64,000 nucleotides of DNA from Candidatus Heritagella intestinalis (GTDB lineage: Bacteria; Bacillota; Clostridia; Oscillospirales; Acutalibacteraceae), in assembly GCA_904420555.1 (NCBI GenBank), contig CAJFVO010000002.1, positions 186,001-250,000 on the forward strand. The letters are read 5' to 3'. This document shows, piece by piece, positions 1 to 8,818 of this stretch (position 1 is its first letter; the number at the start of each line of letters is the position of its first letter). The notes under the pieces were generated by a model. That model saw nothing but the letters and a program-made list of their open reading frames with translations. It was not told the origin of the DNA and did not search any database. Position numbers and translations under genes: made by a program.

Positions 1-230
1 CAGAATTTGCCGCCGCCATTGGCCTCATCTGCGTTTTCTGCGGCGTCACCAACTGCCCCCTGACCTCCTTTGTCCTGAGTATGGAGCTCTTCGGCGGACA
101 AGCGCCCCTGCTGTTTTTACTGGCAGCGGCCGTGAGCTATATGCTCTCCGGGTATTACGGCCTCTACAGCAAGCAGAAAATCCTCTATTCCAAAACCAAG
201 CCGGTATTCATCGACCGTGAAGCCGAATAA
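1..230 (+). CDS. ClC-type chloride channel, C-terminal fragment
   Basis: The gene enters from the left edge and its reading frame (codons from base 3) ends at TAA 228-230, so only about 75 residues are visible. They include a hydrophobic stretch with GVTNCPLTSFVLSMELFGG, a run of membrane helix, and the tail YGLYSKQKILYSKTKP. This matches the last transmembrane helices and short cytoplasmic end of voltage-gated ClC chloride channel/antiporter proteins, which move chloride across the cell membrane. Neither start nor selectivity filter is in the window. A strong hairpin follows at once and separates it from the convergent lipase gene. Confidence 0.75.
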   Translation, partial: EFAAAIGLICVFCGVTNCPLTSFVLSMELFGGQAPLLFLLAAAVSYMLSGYYGLYSKQKILYSKTKPVFIDREAE

Positions 231-273
231 AAAGCAGCGGGCCTTCTCTTTTCCGGGAGAAGCCCGCTGCTTT
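231..273. terminator. Bidirectional intrinsic terminator
   Basis: The arms AAAGCAGCGGGC (231-242) and GCCCGCTGCTTT (262-273) are perfectly complementary, and an inner CTTCTC/GAGAAG pair extends the stem. It lies between the convergent ClC and patatin genes, just past both stop codons, so it can serve both strands. Confidence 0.8.
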
Positions 274-279
274 CTATTC

Positions 280-1131
280 TTACAAAGTGACAAATTCCTT
301 GATTTCTGCCAGCCGGGCGGCGGTGTCCTGCTCTCCCATGGCGTAGAGCTCCATAAGCTGGCTGGGGTCCCGGCAGAAGGCACTGACGGTAATGGGCCGG
401 CTGGGACGGATGACAATGGCTCTTCCCGCCCCTTCCCTTTCCAGACATTCCCGGCGCAGCTGGTTGTAGACCTGGCCTCGGCGGCAGAGGGCCTGGGCAA
501 AGTCCGGGTAGCGCCAATACCGGGCGCGGATGACGGCCCGGGGATACTCGGGCTTTTCCGGCTTCCGGTAGCTGTCGTCCCGGGTGAGGACCACCAGGTT
601 CCGCAGGCTGCCATCCTCCTCTGCCCGCCGCAGGGGGATGGCCTGGGCCACGCTGCCGTCCAGCAAGCGCCTCCCGCCATAGCGGATAGGGTGGGCCAAA
701 AAGGGCTGGGCAGAAGAAGCCCGGACAGCCTCCATGCCTGGCCCCAGCTCTTTCTTGCTGAAAAACACCGCTTTGCCGGTGGCCAAATCCGTAGCCCCGG
801 CCTGCAGGTCTGTGGGATTTTGGAAAAAGGCCTCATAGTCAAAGGGCAGCAGCTCGTGGAACAGGGGGCCAAAGATAAAATCAAACCCGAACATAGAGCC
901 GCAGCGCAGCAGGTTTCCCGCGCTGACATAGCGTTTATCCGGGAGATATTGGGCAAAGATTTCCCGGTTGCGGCCAATCTGGCCGGAAAGAAAACTCAGG
1001 GCGTTGCAGGCTCCGGCGGAAATCGCGTATACGGTGGAAAAATGGAGGTTTTCCCGGGCCAGGACATCCAGCACCCCGGCGGTATACGCGCCCCGGACGC
1101 CGCCGCCCTCCAATACCAGCCCGCAAGACAT
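280..1131 (-). CDS. Patatin-like phospholipase family protein
   Basis: A 283-residue serine acyl hydrolase of the patatin family, expected to release fatty acids from phospholipids or other lipid esters through a Ser-Asp dyad. The oxyanion-hole motif GGGVRGAY is at residues 9-16. The nucleophile elbow reads AISAGA with Ser38; most relatives have Gly rather than Ala at its first position. The catalytic Asp lies in the DGS motif near residue 157. The length suits the short bacterial YjjU/RssA-like class, and no signal peptide is seen. The ATG at 1131 has GAGAGGAG upstream. The acyltransferase gene ends 78 bases upstream, so the two may be co-transcribed. Substrate unknown. Confidence 0.85.
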   Translation of the reverse strand: MSCGLVLEGGGVRGAYTAGVLDVLARENLHFSTVYAISAGACNALSFLSGQIGRNREIFAQYLPDKRYVSAGNLLRCGSMFGFDFIFGPLFHELLPFDYEAFFQNPTDLQAGATDLATGKAVFFSKKELGPGMEAVRASSAQPFLAHPIRYGGRRLLDGSVAQAIPLRRAEEDGSLRNLVVLTRDDSYRKPEKPEYPRAVIRARYWRYPDFAQALCRRGQVYNQLRRECLEREGAGRAIVIRPSRPITVSAFCRDPSQLMELYAMGEQDTAARLAEIKEFVTL

Positions 1132-1209
1132 GGCGATCCACTCCTCTCAAAGGGTTTTGCTCTGTCCAGTATACGGAATTTTGAGCCAAGACGCAAGCAC
1201 CAGCAGCGC

Positions 1210-2253
1210 CTATCCCGCACTTTTTTCTCCTGGGATTTCCCTCTGTGGGCGGCTCATCAGCCAGGTAAAGGGTTTTGAAAAAATAGGAAGCGATAGAAAA
1301 AAGGTCAGAGCCACGGAAATCCCCAGCAAGAGCAAGGTATGGGGAACCGGGACGGATTTCTGCAAAAAGGCCGCCAAGCCCGACTGGGTAAAAATCATCT
1401 GCAAGGGAACGTGCCAAAAGTAAATAGAAAGGGTCCGCTGCCCGATTTTTGAAACCGGGAGCTTCCGGCTGGGAACCAGGGCGAGAAGCGCCAAAGATAC
1501 CAGTGATACCAGGGCATACCAGACCAGGCGATACAGGGCCCCAGCCTCCGGCCAGGGGAGCTTCCGGTATACGCCCGGGGTGGAGAGTACCAGCAGGGGC
1601 TGGAAGTGGCGTTCATACCAGGAGGTTTGGAACCATATAAACAGGGTAAACCCCACCAAAATAGCAACTGCTATCCCCTTCACGGCCCTTCTTTGGAGAC
1701 GGGCCTGGAGCTTCTGGGGGTCTATGTAATAGCCTGCGGCGAAAAAGGGAAAGAACGAAATCATTTTGGATAAACAGAGCCCATTCCCGATCGCCGTCTC
1801 GTAGCCTGCAAAGCAGGATAGCACTATCCCGAAGAAAAGTACCATTCCCATGGATCGATGGCGCAGCCCATACATGAGCACCAGAAATGCCGCCATGACA
1901 AACATATACCACTGGACGTGATAGGTCCCTAAAAACTCCGGTTCCGCCTTCCTGCCATAGAAGAGTTTGAGCAGATACGTGAAAGCGGCCAATATCACAT
2001 ACAAAAAGAGATAAAGAAAGACCTTTTCTCCCCGCAAACGCCCCCGGTTAATGGAGGATTTGGAAAACAGTCCCGCTACAAACAAAAACAAGGGCATATG
2101 GAAGGTATAAATCCACAGGAAGATTTTATTGGCGGTGGGGCTGCTTCCCGCCCATCCGGAAAGGAAATGCCCTATGACTACCAGTACGATCAACATAAAT
2201 TTTACATTGTCCCATTTGGCGCTGCGTTCACAGCTTGCAACCGATTGTTTCAT
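1210..2253 (-). CDS. Acyltransferase 3 family membrane protein
   Basis: An integral membrane protein of 347 residues. It starts MKQSVASCERSAKWDNVKF and continues with about ten hydrophobic helices, including IVLVVIGHFLSGW, whose His is the conserved residue of the acyltransferase 3 family. Such proteins O-acylate carbohydrates of the envelope or exported small molecules; the substrate here cannot be told. The ATG at 2253 has GAGGAG upstream. A possible upstream extension of 19 residues is rejected because it lacks a ribosome site and looks non-coding. Confidence 0.8.
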   Translation of the reverse strand: MKQSVASCERSAKWDNVKFMLIVLVVIGHFLSGWAGSSPTANKIFLWIYTFHMPLFLFVAGLFSKSSINRGRLRGEKVFLYLFLYVILAAFTYLLKLFYGRKAEPEFLGTYHVQWYMFVMAAFLVLMYGLRHRSMGMVLFFGIVLSCFAGYETAIGNGLCLSKMISFFPFFAAGYYIDPQKLQARLQRRAVKGIAVAILVGFTLFIWFQTSWYERHFQPLLVLSTPGVYRKLPWPEAGALYRLVWYALVSLVSLALLALVPSRKLPVSKIGQRTLSIYFWHVPLQMIFTQSGLAAFLQKSVPVPHTLLLLGISVALTFFLSLPIFSKPFTWLMSRPQREIPGEKSAG

Positions 2254-2355
2254 AAATCTCCTCTTTCTCAATCCTTTTTCGTTTTTTCCATGGCGGCTCC
2301 TGCAATTCATATAAATCCGGAAACTTGCATCCTGCCGACTCTGTTTTCCAATAGG

Positions 2356-2384
2356 ATTATAAACAGCCTTTGTAAAATCTACAA
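2356..2384 (-). promoter_or_regulatory. Sigma-A promoter of the acyltransferase gene
   Basis: On the minus strand, TTGTAG (2384-2379) and TATAAT (2361-2356) are 17 bases apart, about 100 bases upstream of the acyltransferase ATG. Confidence 0.6.
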
Positions 2385-2413
2385 GGAGTCTTCTGAAAAA
2401 TTTAAAAAAGCAC

Positions 2414-2442
2414 TTGATTTTTTCTTTCCTTTCAGGTATAAT
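2414..2442 (+). promoter_or_regulatory. Sigma-A promoter of tRNA-Val
   Basis: TTGATT (2414-2419), a 17-base spacer and a perfect TATAAT (2437-2442). It lies about 20 bases ahead of the tRNA-Val gene. Confidence 0.75.
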
Positions 2443-2461
2443 AGTTGAGCAGTCGATGCAT

Positions 2462-2537
2462 GGACGTTTAGCTCAGCTGGTAGAGCATTCGCTTGACGTG
2501 CGAAGGGTCAGCAGTTCAAGTCTGTTAACGTCCACCA
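2462..2537 (+). tRNA. tRNA-Val (anticodon GAC)
   Basis: A 76-base cloverleaf. The acceptor arms GGACGTT and AACGTCC pair, with an encoded ACCA end. The D stem is GCTC/GAGC. The anticodon stem TTCGC/GCGAA closes the loop TTGACGT, whose middle bases GAC read valine GUC/GUU codons. The T loop is TTCAAGT. It has its own promoter and terminator. Confidence 0.95.
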
Positions 2538-2544
2538 CTGTGAG

Positions 2545-2576
2545 AAAAGCCGGTACATTTGTACCGGCTTTTTGTT
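2545..2576 (+). terminator. Terminator of tRNA-Val
   Basis: The hairpin AAAAGCCGGTAC / GTACCGGCTTTTT has a four-base loop and is followed by further T-rich sequence, directly after the tRNA-Val CCA end. Confidence 0.85.
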
Positions 2577-2706
2577 TTGCTCGTTTCATTCCAAACTACA
2601 CTTTCGCTCTAAAATGGAAACGCATCCCTCCTATTAGCTACTGCCACAGAAGGGATTCGACGAAAACAGAGCACGATAGAAAACTTTGGTTGATAAAAAG
2701 GGCTTA

Positions 2707-3420
2707 TTATTTCATACGTTTTCTGTTCGATTCGGTATCATTGAAGAGATGCCCATAAGTCCACAAAGCACGGTCAAGCTTTCGGTCTTTTTTGTAGACG
2801 GCCTCGTAATCAAAAATGTTCTTTAAAGGTTCTACAAAGTTCTCTATGTAATCCTTCCACACGATATCGATCTTCGTCGATCCACTGTGGAATTGTTTGT
2901 TAAGCTCCTGATCTTTCATTAAGGATTTCTCGGACCAAAAATCTTGAGGGTTCAAAAGATTACTAACAGCAATATGAGCATATTTGTCATAAATAGGGTA
3001 GGCACCCTGGGACTGGAAATAAAGGAGCATTATCGCATAGACCGGCCCAATACCACTGGTACTGACGTACGCTTCAAGCAGATCTTTGGGAGAAGCAGAA
3101 ATTTTCTTTTGAGCGCAAGAAATATTTTCTCCAAAAATCAAATCGTTCAAATCATGAGCTTCTATCGTCCCCCAGCGGTAAATCACATTTTCTGTGTCGT
3201 AGTCAAAAGAAGTTGCACCCACCTTCCACCGAAGAATATCGATAATGTCTTTCCTTTCCCATGTGTCACTTTTCAGAATTTCCTCTATTCTTTCTTCCAA
3301 TTTCAAATCTCTAGTTGCGAGATCGTAGGAATAAACCTCGCTGTAAAAATCAATAAACTGCTCTGCGCAGGTGATTTTTTCACCACTTGGCATGTAAGCT
3401 AAAAACTCTTTTTCATTCAT
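2707..3420 (-). CDS. Hypothetical protein, AT-rich orphan
   Basis: About 237 residues, not recognised. It is a soluble, mixed-charge protein. One stretch (STSGIGPVYAIMLLYFQSQG, roughly residues 117-136) looks like a helix-hairpin-helix segment of the kind found in DNA glycosylase-like folds, followed by PIYDKYAHIA; this is suggestive only. Base composition is clearly more AT-rich than the neighbours, and the gene stands alone between two tRNA genes, which suggests recent acquisition. I chose the ATG at 3420 (MNEKEFLAY); an in-frame ATG at 3432 is possible, and neither has a strong ribosome site. Confidence 0.6.
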   Translation of the reverse strand: MNEKEFLAYMPSGEKITCAEQFIDFYSEVYSYDLATRDLKLEERIEEILKSDTWERKDIIDILRWKVGATSFDYDTENVIYRWGTIEAHDLNDLIFGENISCAQKKISASPKDLLEAYVSTSGIGPVYAIMLLYFQSQGAYPIYDKYAHIAVSNLLNPQDFWSEKSLMKDQELNKQFHSGSTKIDIVWKDYIENFVEPLKNIFDYEAVYKKDRKLDRALWTYGHLFNDTESNRKRMK

Positions 3421-3449
3421 TTTTAAACCCATCTTTCAAATATGCGTAT

Positions 3450-3480
3450 AACAAAGCGCACCCCACGATGTGGGGTGCGC
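3450..3480 (-). terminator. Terminator of tRNA-Ser
   Basis: A perfect 11-base-pair stem, GCGCACCCCAC (3456-3466) with GTGGGGTGCGC (3470-3480) and a three-base loop, followed on the minus strand by TTTGTTAT. It lies just downstream of tRNA-Ser and just upstream of the AT-rich orphan gene. Confidence 0.75.
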
Positions 3481-3504
3481 AACCTGCGTCCAGGCGCGGC
3501 CTGG

Positions 3505-3592
3505 TGGCGGAGAGTCAGGGATTCGAACCCTGGGTCCTTTTCAGGACACAGCATTTCGAGTGCTGCACCTTCGACCACTCGGACAACTCTCC
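3505..3592 (-). tRNA. tRNA-Ser (anticodon CGA)
   Basis: An 88-base class II tRNA read from the minus strand. It begins GGAGAGTTGTCCGAGTGG and ends in an encoded GCCA with the serine discriminator G. The anticodon stem GCAGCA/TGCTGT closes the loop CTCGAAA, giving anticodon CGA. The long variable arm TGTCCTGAAAAGGACC is typical of serine tRNAs. Confidence 0.95.
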
Positions 3593-3642
3593 AGGAAAGC
3601 TCCCCTCTCCCAAAGTGGGACAGGGAAAGCCATAACATATTA

Positions 3643-3671
3643 ATGATACGTTCCAAACGAAAAAAAGTCAA
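3643..3671 (-). promoter_or_regulatory. Sigma-A promoter of tRNA-Ser
   Basis: On the minus strand, TTGACT (3671-3666), a 17-base spacer and TATCAT (3648-3643), about 45 bases upstream of the tRNA-Ser 5' end. Confidence 0.6.
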
Positions 3672-3700
3672 GTCTTTCCACAAATTTTCTTTCCACTACA

Positions 3701-3723
3701 CAGGGCCTTTTGCAGGGGCCCTG
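3701..3723. terminator. Hairpin after the V-ATPase operon
   Basis: The stem CAGGGCC/GGCCCTG sits six bases past the subunit D stop codon. The T-rich run is on the plus side (TTTTGTTATTTT) and not on the side facing the operon, so its role as the operon's terminator is uncertain. Confidence 0.45.
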
Positions 3724-3728
3724 TTTTG

Positions 3729-4382
3729 TTATTTTCCGTAACCATGGGCCTCTTTGAGCATCATGTCCTTGACCTTCATCAGGCGGATTTGGGTGCTGCG
3801 CTCGTTTTCATCCAGCTTCATGGTGATGTAGCGGATATTCTCTTGCAGCTGCGGAATCATCACATGCTCTAAGGCGTTGACCCGGCGCCGGGTTTTCTCA
3901 ATTTCCGCCGCCATGAGCTGGCAGGATTTCTCTGTCTCCGCCAGCCGGAGCAGTTCCGGCAGCACCCCGGAAAGGGCCTCTACCGCCTCGTCCAGCTCTC
4001 CGGAAGTGAAGGCGAAGCCATAGGAGAAGATGTCCCCTTCGTTGGGCGTGCGGGTCTTGCAGGTAAACTGAGGGATTTCCACGCTCATGACGTTCCGGGT
4101 GCCGCACTCCAGATACACCTCCTGCTTGGGGGCCAGCAGGGCTGTGTTCAGGGCTTCTTCCTGCATGGCGGCCCGGGCCAGCATAAACCGTCGGTTGGAG
4201 GCCTCCACTGCGGCCTCTACCTTTTGCCGCAGGGCCTGGTTTTCCCGCACCAGCTCCAAAAACTGGCGCATCAGCTCATCCCGTTTGTCCTTCAGGAGCT
4301 TATGGCCCCGGATGGCGGTGACCAGCTTTTTCTTCAGCCGGGTCAGCTCCATACGGGTGGGGTTTACATGCTGGGTGGCCAA
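3729..4382 (-). CDS. ntpD: V-type ATPase subunit D (central rotor shaft)
   Basis: 217 residues, the usual length. Subunit D forms the long antiparallel coiled coil that turns inside the A3B3 head of the V-type ATPase. It begins with the family signature NPTRMELTRLKKKL, has a heptad-rich N-terminal helix (KDKRDELMRQFLELVRE), and ends with the second coil (RVNALEHVMIPQLQENI). The first codon is TTG at 4382, giving MATQHVNPTRMELT, which is where the family normally starts; AGAGGTG lies seven bases ahead. It is the last gene of the operon, 18 bases after subunit B. No ntpH or ntpJ genes follow. Confidence 0.93.
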   Translation of the reverse strand: MATQHVNPTRMELTRLKKKLVTAIRGHKLLKDKRDELMRQFLELVRENQALRQKVEAAVEASNRRFMLARAAMQEEALNTALLAPKQEVYLECGTRNVMSVEIPQFTCKTRTPNEGDIFSYGFAFTSGELDEAVEALSGVLPELLRLAETEKSCQLMAAEIEKTRRRVNALEHVMIPQLQENIRYITMKLDENERSTQIRLMKVKDMMLKEAHGYGK

Positions 4383-4400
4383 AAGCCGTCACCTCTTTTC

Positions 4401-5780
4401 TCAGCGGCTTTCCCCGCTGTAATACTGGTCGAGAAATTCATCCTTAATGCGCTTAAGCTCGCTGCGGGGCAGAATGGACAGGAGCTTCCAGCCAATGGAC
4501 AGGGTCTCCTCAATATCCCGGTTGGTGGTATATCCCTGGGACACATACTCCCTTTCAAACTCGTCGGCGAACTTGGCATAGAGCTTGTCGATGTCCGTCA
4601 GGGCCGCTTCGCCCAAAATCACCATCAGCTCCTTGGCGTCCTTGCCCCGGGCATAGGCGGCAAACAGCTGGTTCATGGTGTTGGCGTGGTCCGCCCGGGT
4701 CTTGCCCTCGCCAATGCCCTTATCCTTCAGACGGGACAGGGAGGGCAGCACATCAATGGGCGGGGCAATGCCCTTGCGGTACAGCTCCCGGCTCAGGATA
4801 ATCTGCCCCTCGGTGATATAGCCCGTCAAATCGGGAATGGGGTGGGTCTTGTCGTCCTCGGGCATGGTAAGGATGGGAATCAGGGTGATGCTCCCCTTTT
4901 TCCCCTTCTGCCGGCCGGCCCGCTCGTAAATGGAGGCCAAATCCGTATACATATAGCCGGGATAGCCCCGGCGGCCGGGCACTTCCTTCCGGGCGGCGGA
5001 GACCTCCCGAAGGGCGTCGGCGTAGTTGGTGATGTCCGTGAGGATGACCAGCACATGCATATCCTTTTCAAAAGCCAGATATTCGGCGGCAGTCAGGGCC
5101 ACCTTGGGGGTGGCGATGCGCTCAATGGCCGGGTCATTGGCCAGATTGATGAACAATACCGTGCGGTCAATAGCCCCGGTGCGCTGAAAGTCCTCGATAA
5201 AGAAGTTGGATTCCTCAAAGGTGATGCCCATGGCGGCAAATACCACGGCAAAGGGCTCCTTGGTGCCCCGCACCCGGGCCTGCCGGGCAATCTGGGCGGC
5301 CAGGTTGGCGTGGGGCAAACCGCTGGCGGAGAAAATCGGCAGCTTCTGGCCCCGTACCAGGGTGTTCAGGCCGTCTATAGCGGAAATCCCCGTCTGGATA
5401 AACTCCTGGGGATAGTTCCGGGCGGCGGGGTTCATAGGCAGGCCGTTGACGTCCTCCCGCTTTTCCGGGAGCAGGGCCGGGCCGCCGTCAATGGGCTGGC
5501 CCAAGCCGTCAAAAACCCGGCCCAGCATATCCTCCGAGACCCCCAGCTCCATGGTACGGCCCAAAAACCGCACCCGGCTGTTGCTCAGGTTAATGCCTGC
5601 GGCGTTTTCAAAGAGCTGTACCAGAGCATTGCCCCCATCGATTTCCAGCACCTTGCACCGGCGGCGCTCACCGTTTTGCAGCTCGATTTCCCCCAGCTCG
5701 TTGTAGGTGACCCCTTCCACCCCGCGGACCAGCATCAGGGGGCCAGCCACTTCCTGAATGGTTCGGTATTCTTTTGGCAT
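4401..5780 (-). CDS. ntpB: V-type ATPase subunit B (non-catalytic head subunit)
   Basis: 459 residues. Subunit B alternates with catalytic subunit A in the hexameric head and completes the nucleotide sites. The start [18 protein letters not shown] is the usual beta-barrel N-terminus. The degenerate P-loop region reads [17 protein letters not shown], as in B subunits that bind but do not hydrolyse ATP efficiently. The rest matches the family ([39 protein letters not shown]). Its ATG overlaps the subunit A stop codon by one base (TGATG), implying coupled translation. Confidence 0.96.
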   Translation of the reverse strand: MPKEYRTIQEVAGPLMLVRGVEGVTYNELGEIELQNGERRRCKVLEIDGGNALVQLFENAAGINLSNSRVRFLGRTMELGVSEDMLGRVFDGLGQPIDGGPALLPEKREDVNGLPMNPAARNYPQEFIQTGISAIDGLNTLVRGQKLPIFSASGLPHANLAAQIARQARVRGTKEPFAVVFAAMGITFEESNFFIEDFQRTGAIDRTVLFINLANDPAIERIATPKVALTAAEYLAFEKDMHVLVILTDITNYADALREVSAARKEVPGRRGYPGYMYTDLASIYERAGRQKGKKGSITLIPILTMPEDDKTHPIPDLTGYITEGQIILSRELYRKGIAPPIDVLPSLSRLKDKGIGEGKTRADHANTMNQLFAAYARGKDAKELMVILGEAALTDIDKLYAKFADEFEREYVSQGYTTNRDIEETLSIGWKLLSILPRSELKRIKDEFLDQYYSGESR

Positions 5781-7549
5781 CAGAATCCCTCCTTCTGCCG
5801 GGCGGCGGTGATTTCCGCATCCATCTCTGCGGCAATCCCCCGGAATTCATCCGCTGCCGCCTCGTCCCGGATATATTTGAACCGCCCAATCCGCTCCCGG
5901 ATGGGTAGCCGCATCAGCTCGTCAATGGAGACTCCCTGGCCCAAGGCCCGGACGCACCGGTCGTAGAAGCCCAGCACCAAAGCCATCATCATCCGCTGCT
6001 TGGACAGGGGCGTGTAGGTGTCCACCTCGTGGAAGGCGTCCTGGTGGAGGAAATCCTCCCGAATGGACCGGGCGACCTCCAGCTTCAGCCGGTCCGGGGC
6101 GGACAGGGCGTCCATGCCCACCAGCTTCACAATCTCTTCCAGCTCTGCTTCCTCCTGCAACAGGTGCATGAGCCGGGCCCGCAGCTCCATCCAGTCCTCC
6201 CCGGCCTGGCGGTTAAACCAGGGCTCCAGAGTATCCACATAGAGGGAGTAGCTGGTGAGCCAGTTCACCGCTGGGAAGTGGCGCTTATAGGCCAGAGAAG
6301 AATCCAGGCTCCAAAACACCTTGACAATCCGCAGGGTAGCCTGGGATACCGGCTCGGAAATGTCGCCGCCGGGAGGGGAAACGGCCCCGATGACAGACAG
6401 GGCCCCTTCCCGCTGGTCGCTGCCCAGGGCAATGACCCGGCCCGCCCGCTCATAGAACTGGGCCAGCCGGCTGCCCAGATAGGCGGGGTAGCCCTCCTCG
6501 CCGGGCATCTCTTCCAAACGGCCGGACATTTCCCGCAATGCCTCGGCCCACCGGGAAGTGGAATCCGCCATGAGGGCCACAGAATAGCCCATATCCCGGA
6601 AATATTCCGCAATGGTAATTCCCGTGTAAATAGAGGCCTCCCGGGCGGCCACGGGCATATCGGAGGTGTTGGCGATGAGCACCGTGCGCTTCATCAGGGA
6701 ATACCCCGTGCGGGGGTCTACCAGCTCCGGGAATTCGTTGAGCACGTCGGTCATCTCGTTGCCCCGCTCGCCGCAGCCGATATACACCACGATGTCCGCA
6801 TCGGCCCACTTGGCAAGCTGGTGCTGCACCACGGTTTTGCCGCTGCCGAAGGGCCCGGGCACAGCGGCCACGCCGCCCTTGGCAATGGGAAACAGGGTGT
6901 CAATAACCCGCTGTCCGGTGACCAGAGGGCGGTCTGGGGAGAGCTTTTTCCCATAGGGACGGCCCCGGCGCACCGGCCACTTTTGTAAAAGGGTAATGGG
7001 CAGTTCTTCTCCGTTGGCCCCTTGAAGCACCGCTACCGTATCCGTCACCCGGTATTTGCCCCCGGCAATAGACTGCACGGTGCCCACAATCCCCGGCGGG
7101 ACCATGATTTTGTGGAGGACTACCTCGGTCTCCTGGACGGTGCCCAGCACATCTCCCCCGGTGACCTTGGCCCCGGCCTGCACTGTGGGGACAAACTCCC
7201 AGACCTTTTCCCGGTTCAGGGAGGGGGCCTCCACCCCCCGCTGGAGGCTGTTGCCGGCCATGCGCATAATGGCGTCCAAGGGGCGCTGGATGCCGTCATA
7301 GATGCTGCCGATGAGTCCCGGGCCCAGCTCTACACTCATGGGCTCCCCGGTGGATTCCACCGGCTCCCCGGGCCCCAGGCCAGAGGTCTCCTCATACACC
7401 TGAATGGAGGCGTCCCCTCCGTGTATCTCGATAATTTCCCCAATGAGCCGCTGGCTGCTGACCCGCACCACGTCAAACATATTGGCGTCCCGCATCCCTT
7501 CGGCAATGACCAAAGGCCCGGCCACCTTTCGGATAACCCCTTTGCTCAT
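5780..7549 (-). CDS. ntpA: V-type ATPase catalytic subunit A
   Basis: About 589 residues. This subunit hydrolyses ATP (or makes it in reverse) in the V1 head. The N-terminus [18 protein letters not shown] is the family start and fixes the ATG at 7549; the open frame extends 52 codons further but that part resembles nothing. The Walker A motif is [17 protein letters not shown], and the insert typical of A subunits lies ahead of it. Downstream segments ([40 protein letters not shown]) carry the catalytic Glu and Walker B region. The DUF1963 gene lies 59 bases upstream and subunit B overlaps downstream. Confidence 0.96.
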   Translation of the reverse strand: MSKGVIRKVAGPLVIAEGMRDANMFDVVRVSSQRLIGEIIEIHGGDASIQVYEETSGLGPGEPVESTGEPMSVELGPGLIGSIYDGIQRPLDAIMRMAGNSLQRGVEAPSLNREKVWEFVPTVQAGAKVTGGDVLGTVQETEVVLHKIMVPPGIVGTVQSIAGGKYRVTDTVAVLQGANGEELPITLLQKWPVRRGRPYGKKLSPDRPLVTGQRVIDTLFPIAKGGVAAVPGPFGSGKTVVQHQLAKWADADIVVYIGCGERGNEMTDVLNEFPELVDPRTGYSLMKRTVLIANTSDMPVAAREASIYTGITIAEYFRDMGYSVALMADSTSRWAEALREMSGRLEEMPGEEGYPAYLGSRLAQFYERAGRVIALGSDQREGALSVIGAVSPPGGDISEPVSQATLRIVKVFWSLDSSLAYKRHFPAVNWLTSYSLYVDTLEPWFNRQAGEDWMELRARLMHLLQEEAELEEIVKLVGMDALSAPDRLKLEVARSIREDFLHQDAFHEVDTYTPLSKQRMMMALVLGFYDRCVRALGQGVSIDELMRLPIRERIGRFKYIRDEAAADEFRGIAAEMDAEITAARQKEGF

Positions 7550-7608
7550 GGATACCACCATTCCTTTCTTCCACGCCAACCGCCGGCGCGGCTGTTTTGA
7601 TTGGGCAG

Positions 7609-8490
7609 TCAATAACAATCCCAGTTGTACAAAACCCGGCGGAAGTCCTTGTTTTCCAAATCCTCCGGGGCAATAAAGAAGTTGCAGATTCCCGCGTCTC
7701 CCCACATGATTTCCTGGTCCTCCGTACCGGCGCTGTCCATCTGGAATAACAGCCGGTAGTTCTGGAAATGTCCCTCATACCGGGGGTCCTCCTGGGTAAA
7801 GCCCGGATACCCCAGGCACTTGTGGCCAAAGCCATTATCCTCCCCTAAGAAGGGTTCCGTGGCCTCCTCCGGCAGGTGGAACCAGTGCTCCATAGGCTCC
7901 TGGGGATAGCGGCGATTCCAGCAGGCCGTAAACCGCTGGTCAAAGCGGAAATCCCCGGAGCTCATGCCCTCCTGCCCCGCCTCAAAGGAAAGGGAAAAGG
8001 CCCCCTGCACCGGGAAGTAGCTGTCCTCCTCCCCAAAGGGGTGGTATTTCTCCCGGACCTCCTCTTCCGTGACAGAGGAATCCACTTCCTCATAATACAG
8101 AACCCGGCTGTCCTTCTGGGAAATGGGGTTGTCAAAATCCAGGCCGGTGCAGTCGTCGTCCAGCACCCAAAACTGCAGAAGTCCCGGACAGGGCCATCCG
8201 CTGTTAGCCGGCAGGTCTCTGCCGTTTATCTGGGCCAGCAGCCGCAGAACCCGGCCCTCTTCACTTTTGGGCGGCTCCCCGCCCTTCGGGAGATAGGGCA
8301 GCCCGCCAAACTTGCTGGCACAGAGCCCCGGGTCTCCATCGGAAAGGGAAATGGTTATGACCGGGGACAAGGTCTCCCGCTGAACCTCCTCATAGACGGC
8401 CCGGGCCTTTTCCTCCATGGTTTTCTCCCGGGCGGCAGGCGCCGCAGCCGATGTATCTTCCTTTTTATGCAGCCAGTCTCCCAGCCCCAT
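7609..8490 (-). CDS. DUF1963 (YwqG-like) protein inside the V-ATPase operon
   Basis: 293 residues, soluble, acidic and rich in Trp, Phe and Pro. The body ([18 protein letters not shown] near residue 60, then [19 protein letters not shown] and [11 protein letters not shown]) matches DUF1963, the YwqG family, whose function is unknown. About 30 alanine-rich charged residues precede the domain. The ATG at 8490 has AGGAGG upstream. It lies 19 bases after subunit F and 59 before subunit A, on the same strand, so it must share the V-ATPase transcript. It is not a known ATPase subunit and is absent from the canonical ntp order. Confidence 0.8.
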   Translation of the reverse strand: MGLGDWLHKKEDTSAAAPAAREKTMEEKARAVYEEVQRETLSPVITISLSDGDPGLCASKFGGLPYLPKGGEPPKSEEGRVLRLLAQINGRDLPANSGWPCPGLLQFWVLDDDCTGLDFDNPISQKDSRVLYYEEVDSSVTEEEVREKYHPFGEEDSYFPVQGAFSLSFEAGQEGMSSGDFRFDQRFTACWNRRYPQEPMEHWFHLPEEATEPFLGEDNGFGHKCLGYPGFTQEDPRYEGHFQNYRLLFQMDSAGTEDQEIMWGDAGICNFFIAPEDLENKDFRRVLYNWDCY

Positions 8491-8509
8491 GTTGACTCCT
8501 CCTTTGGGT

Positions 8510-8818
8510 TTACAAAATATCCGAGCCTACCGCCTGCTCCACAGACTTGTGAACCATGCGCATTCCCAGGCCGGTGTTGCCCCGGATGCCGGGAATAGGA
8601 ATGACCGCCGGCAGGGGTTGGCTCCGCCACCGATCCAGCTCTTCCTCCATTTGCGCGGCCAGGGATTCGGTAATATAGATGACCCCATAGCCCTCCTCCG
8701 CCAACCGGCGCAGACAGCGGGCCGCTTCTTCCGGCTGTTCCGCCGGAACCACCGAGAGACCCAGGGCGGCAAAGCCATAAATGCTGTCCCGGTCCCCCAT
8801 CACTGCAATCTTATACAT
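8510..8818 (-). CDS. V-type ATPase subunit F (rotor)
   Basis: 102 residues with the CheY-like small fold of subunit F: MYKIAVMGDRDSIYGFAALG at the start, then IYITESLAAQM and PAVIPIPGIRGNTGLGM. It binds subunit D in the central shaft (called NtpG in Enterococcus hirae). Its start codon overlaps the end of the subunit C gene by eight bases. Confidence 0.93.
   Translation of the reverse strand: MYKIAVMGDRDSIYGFAALGLSVVPAEQPEEAARCLRRLAEEGYGVIYITESLAAQMEEELDRWRSQPLPAVIPIPGIRGNTGLGMRMVHKSVEQAVGSDIL

Noticed and set aside
2707-3592. Integrated element bounded by direct repeats at tRNA-Val or tRNA-Ser
   Set aside because: No duplicated tRNA 3' segment or integrase gene was found.
7550-7705. N-terminal extension of V-ATPase subunit A by 52 residues
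   Set aside because: The extension overlaps the DUF1963 gene end, has no family similarity and no ribosome site; the family start [12 protein letters not shown] is internal.
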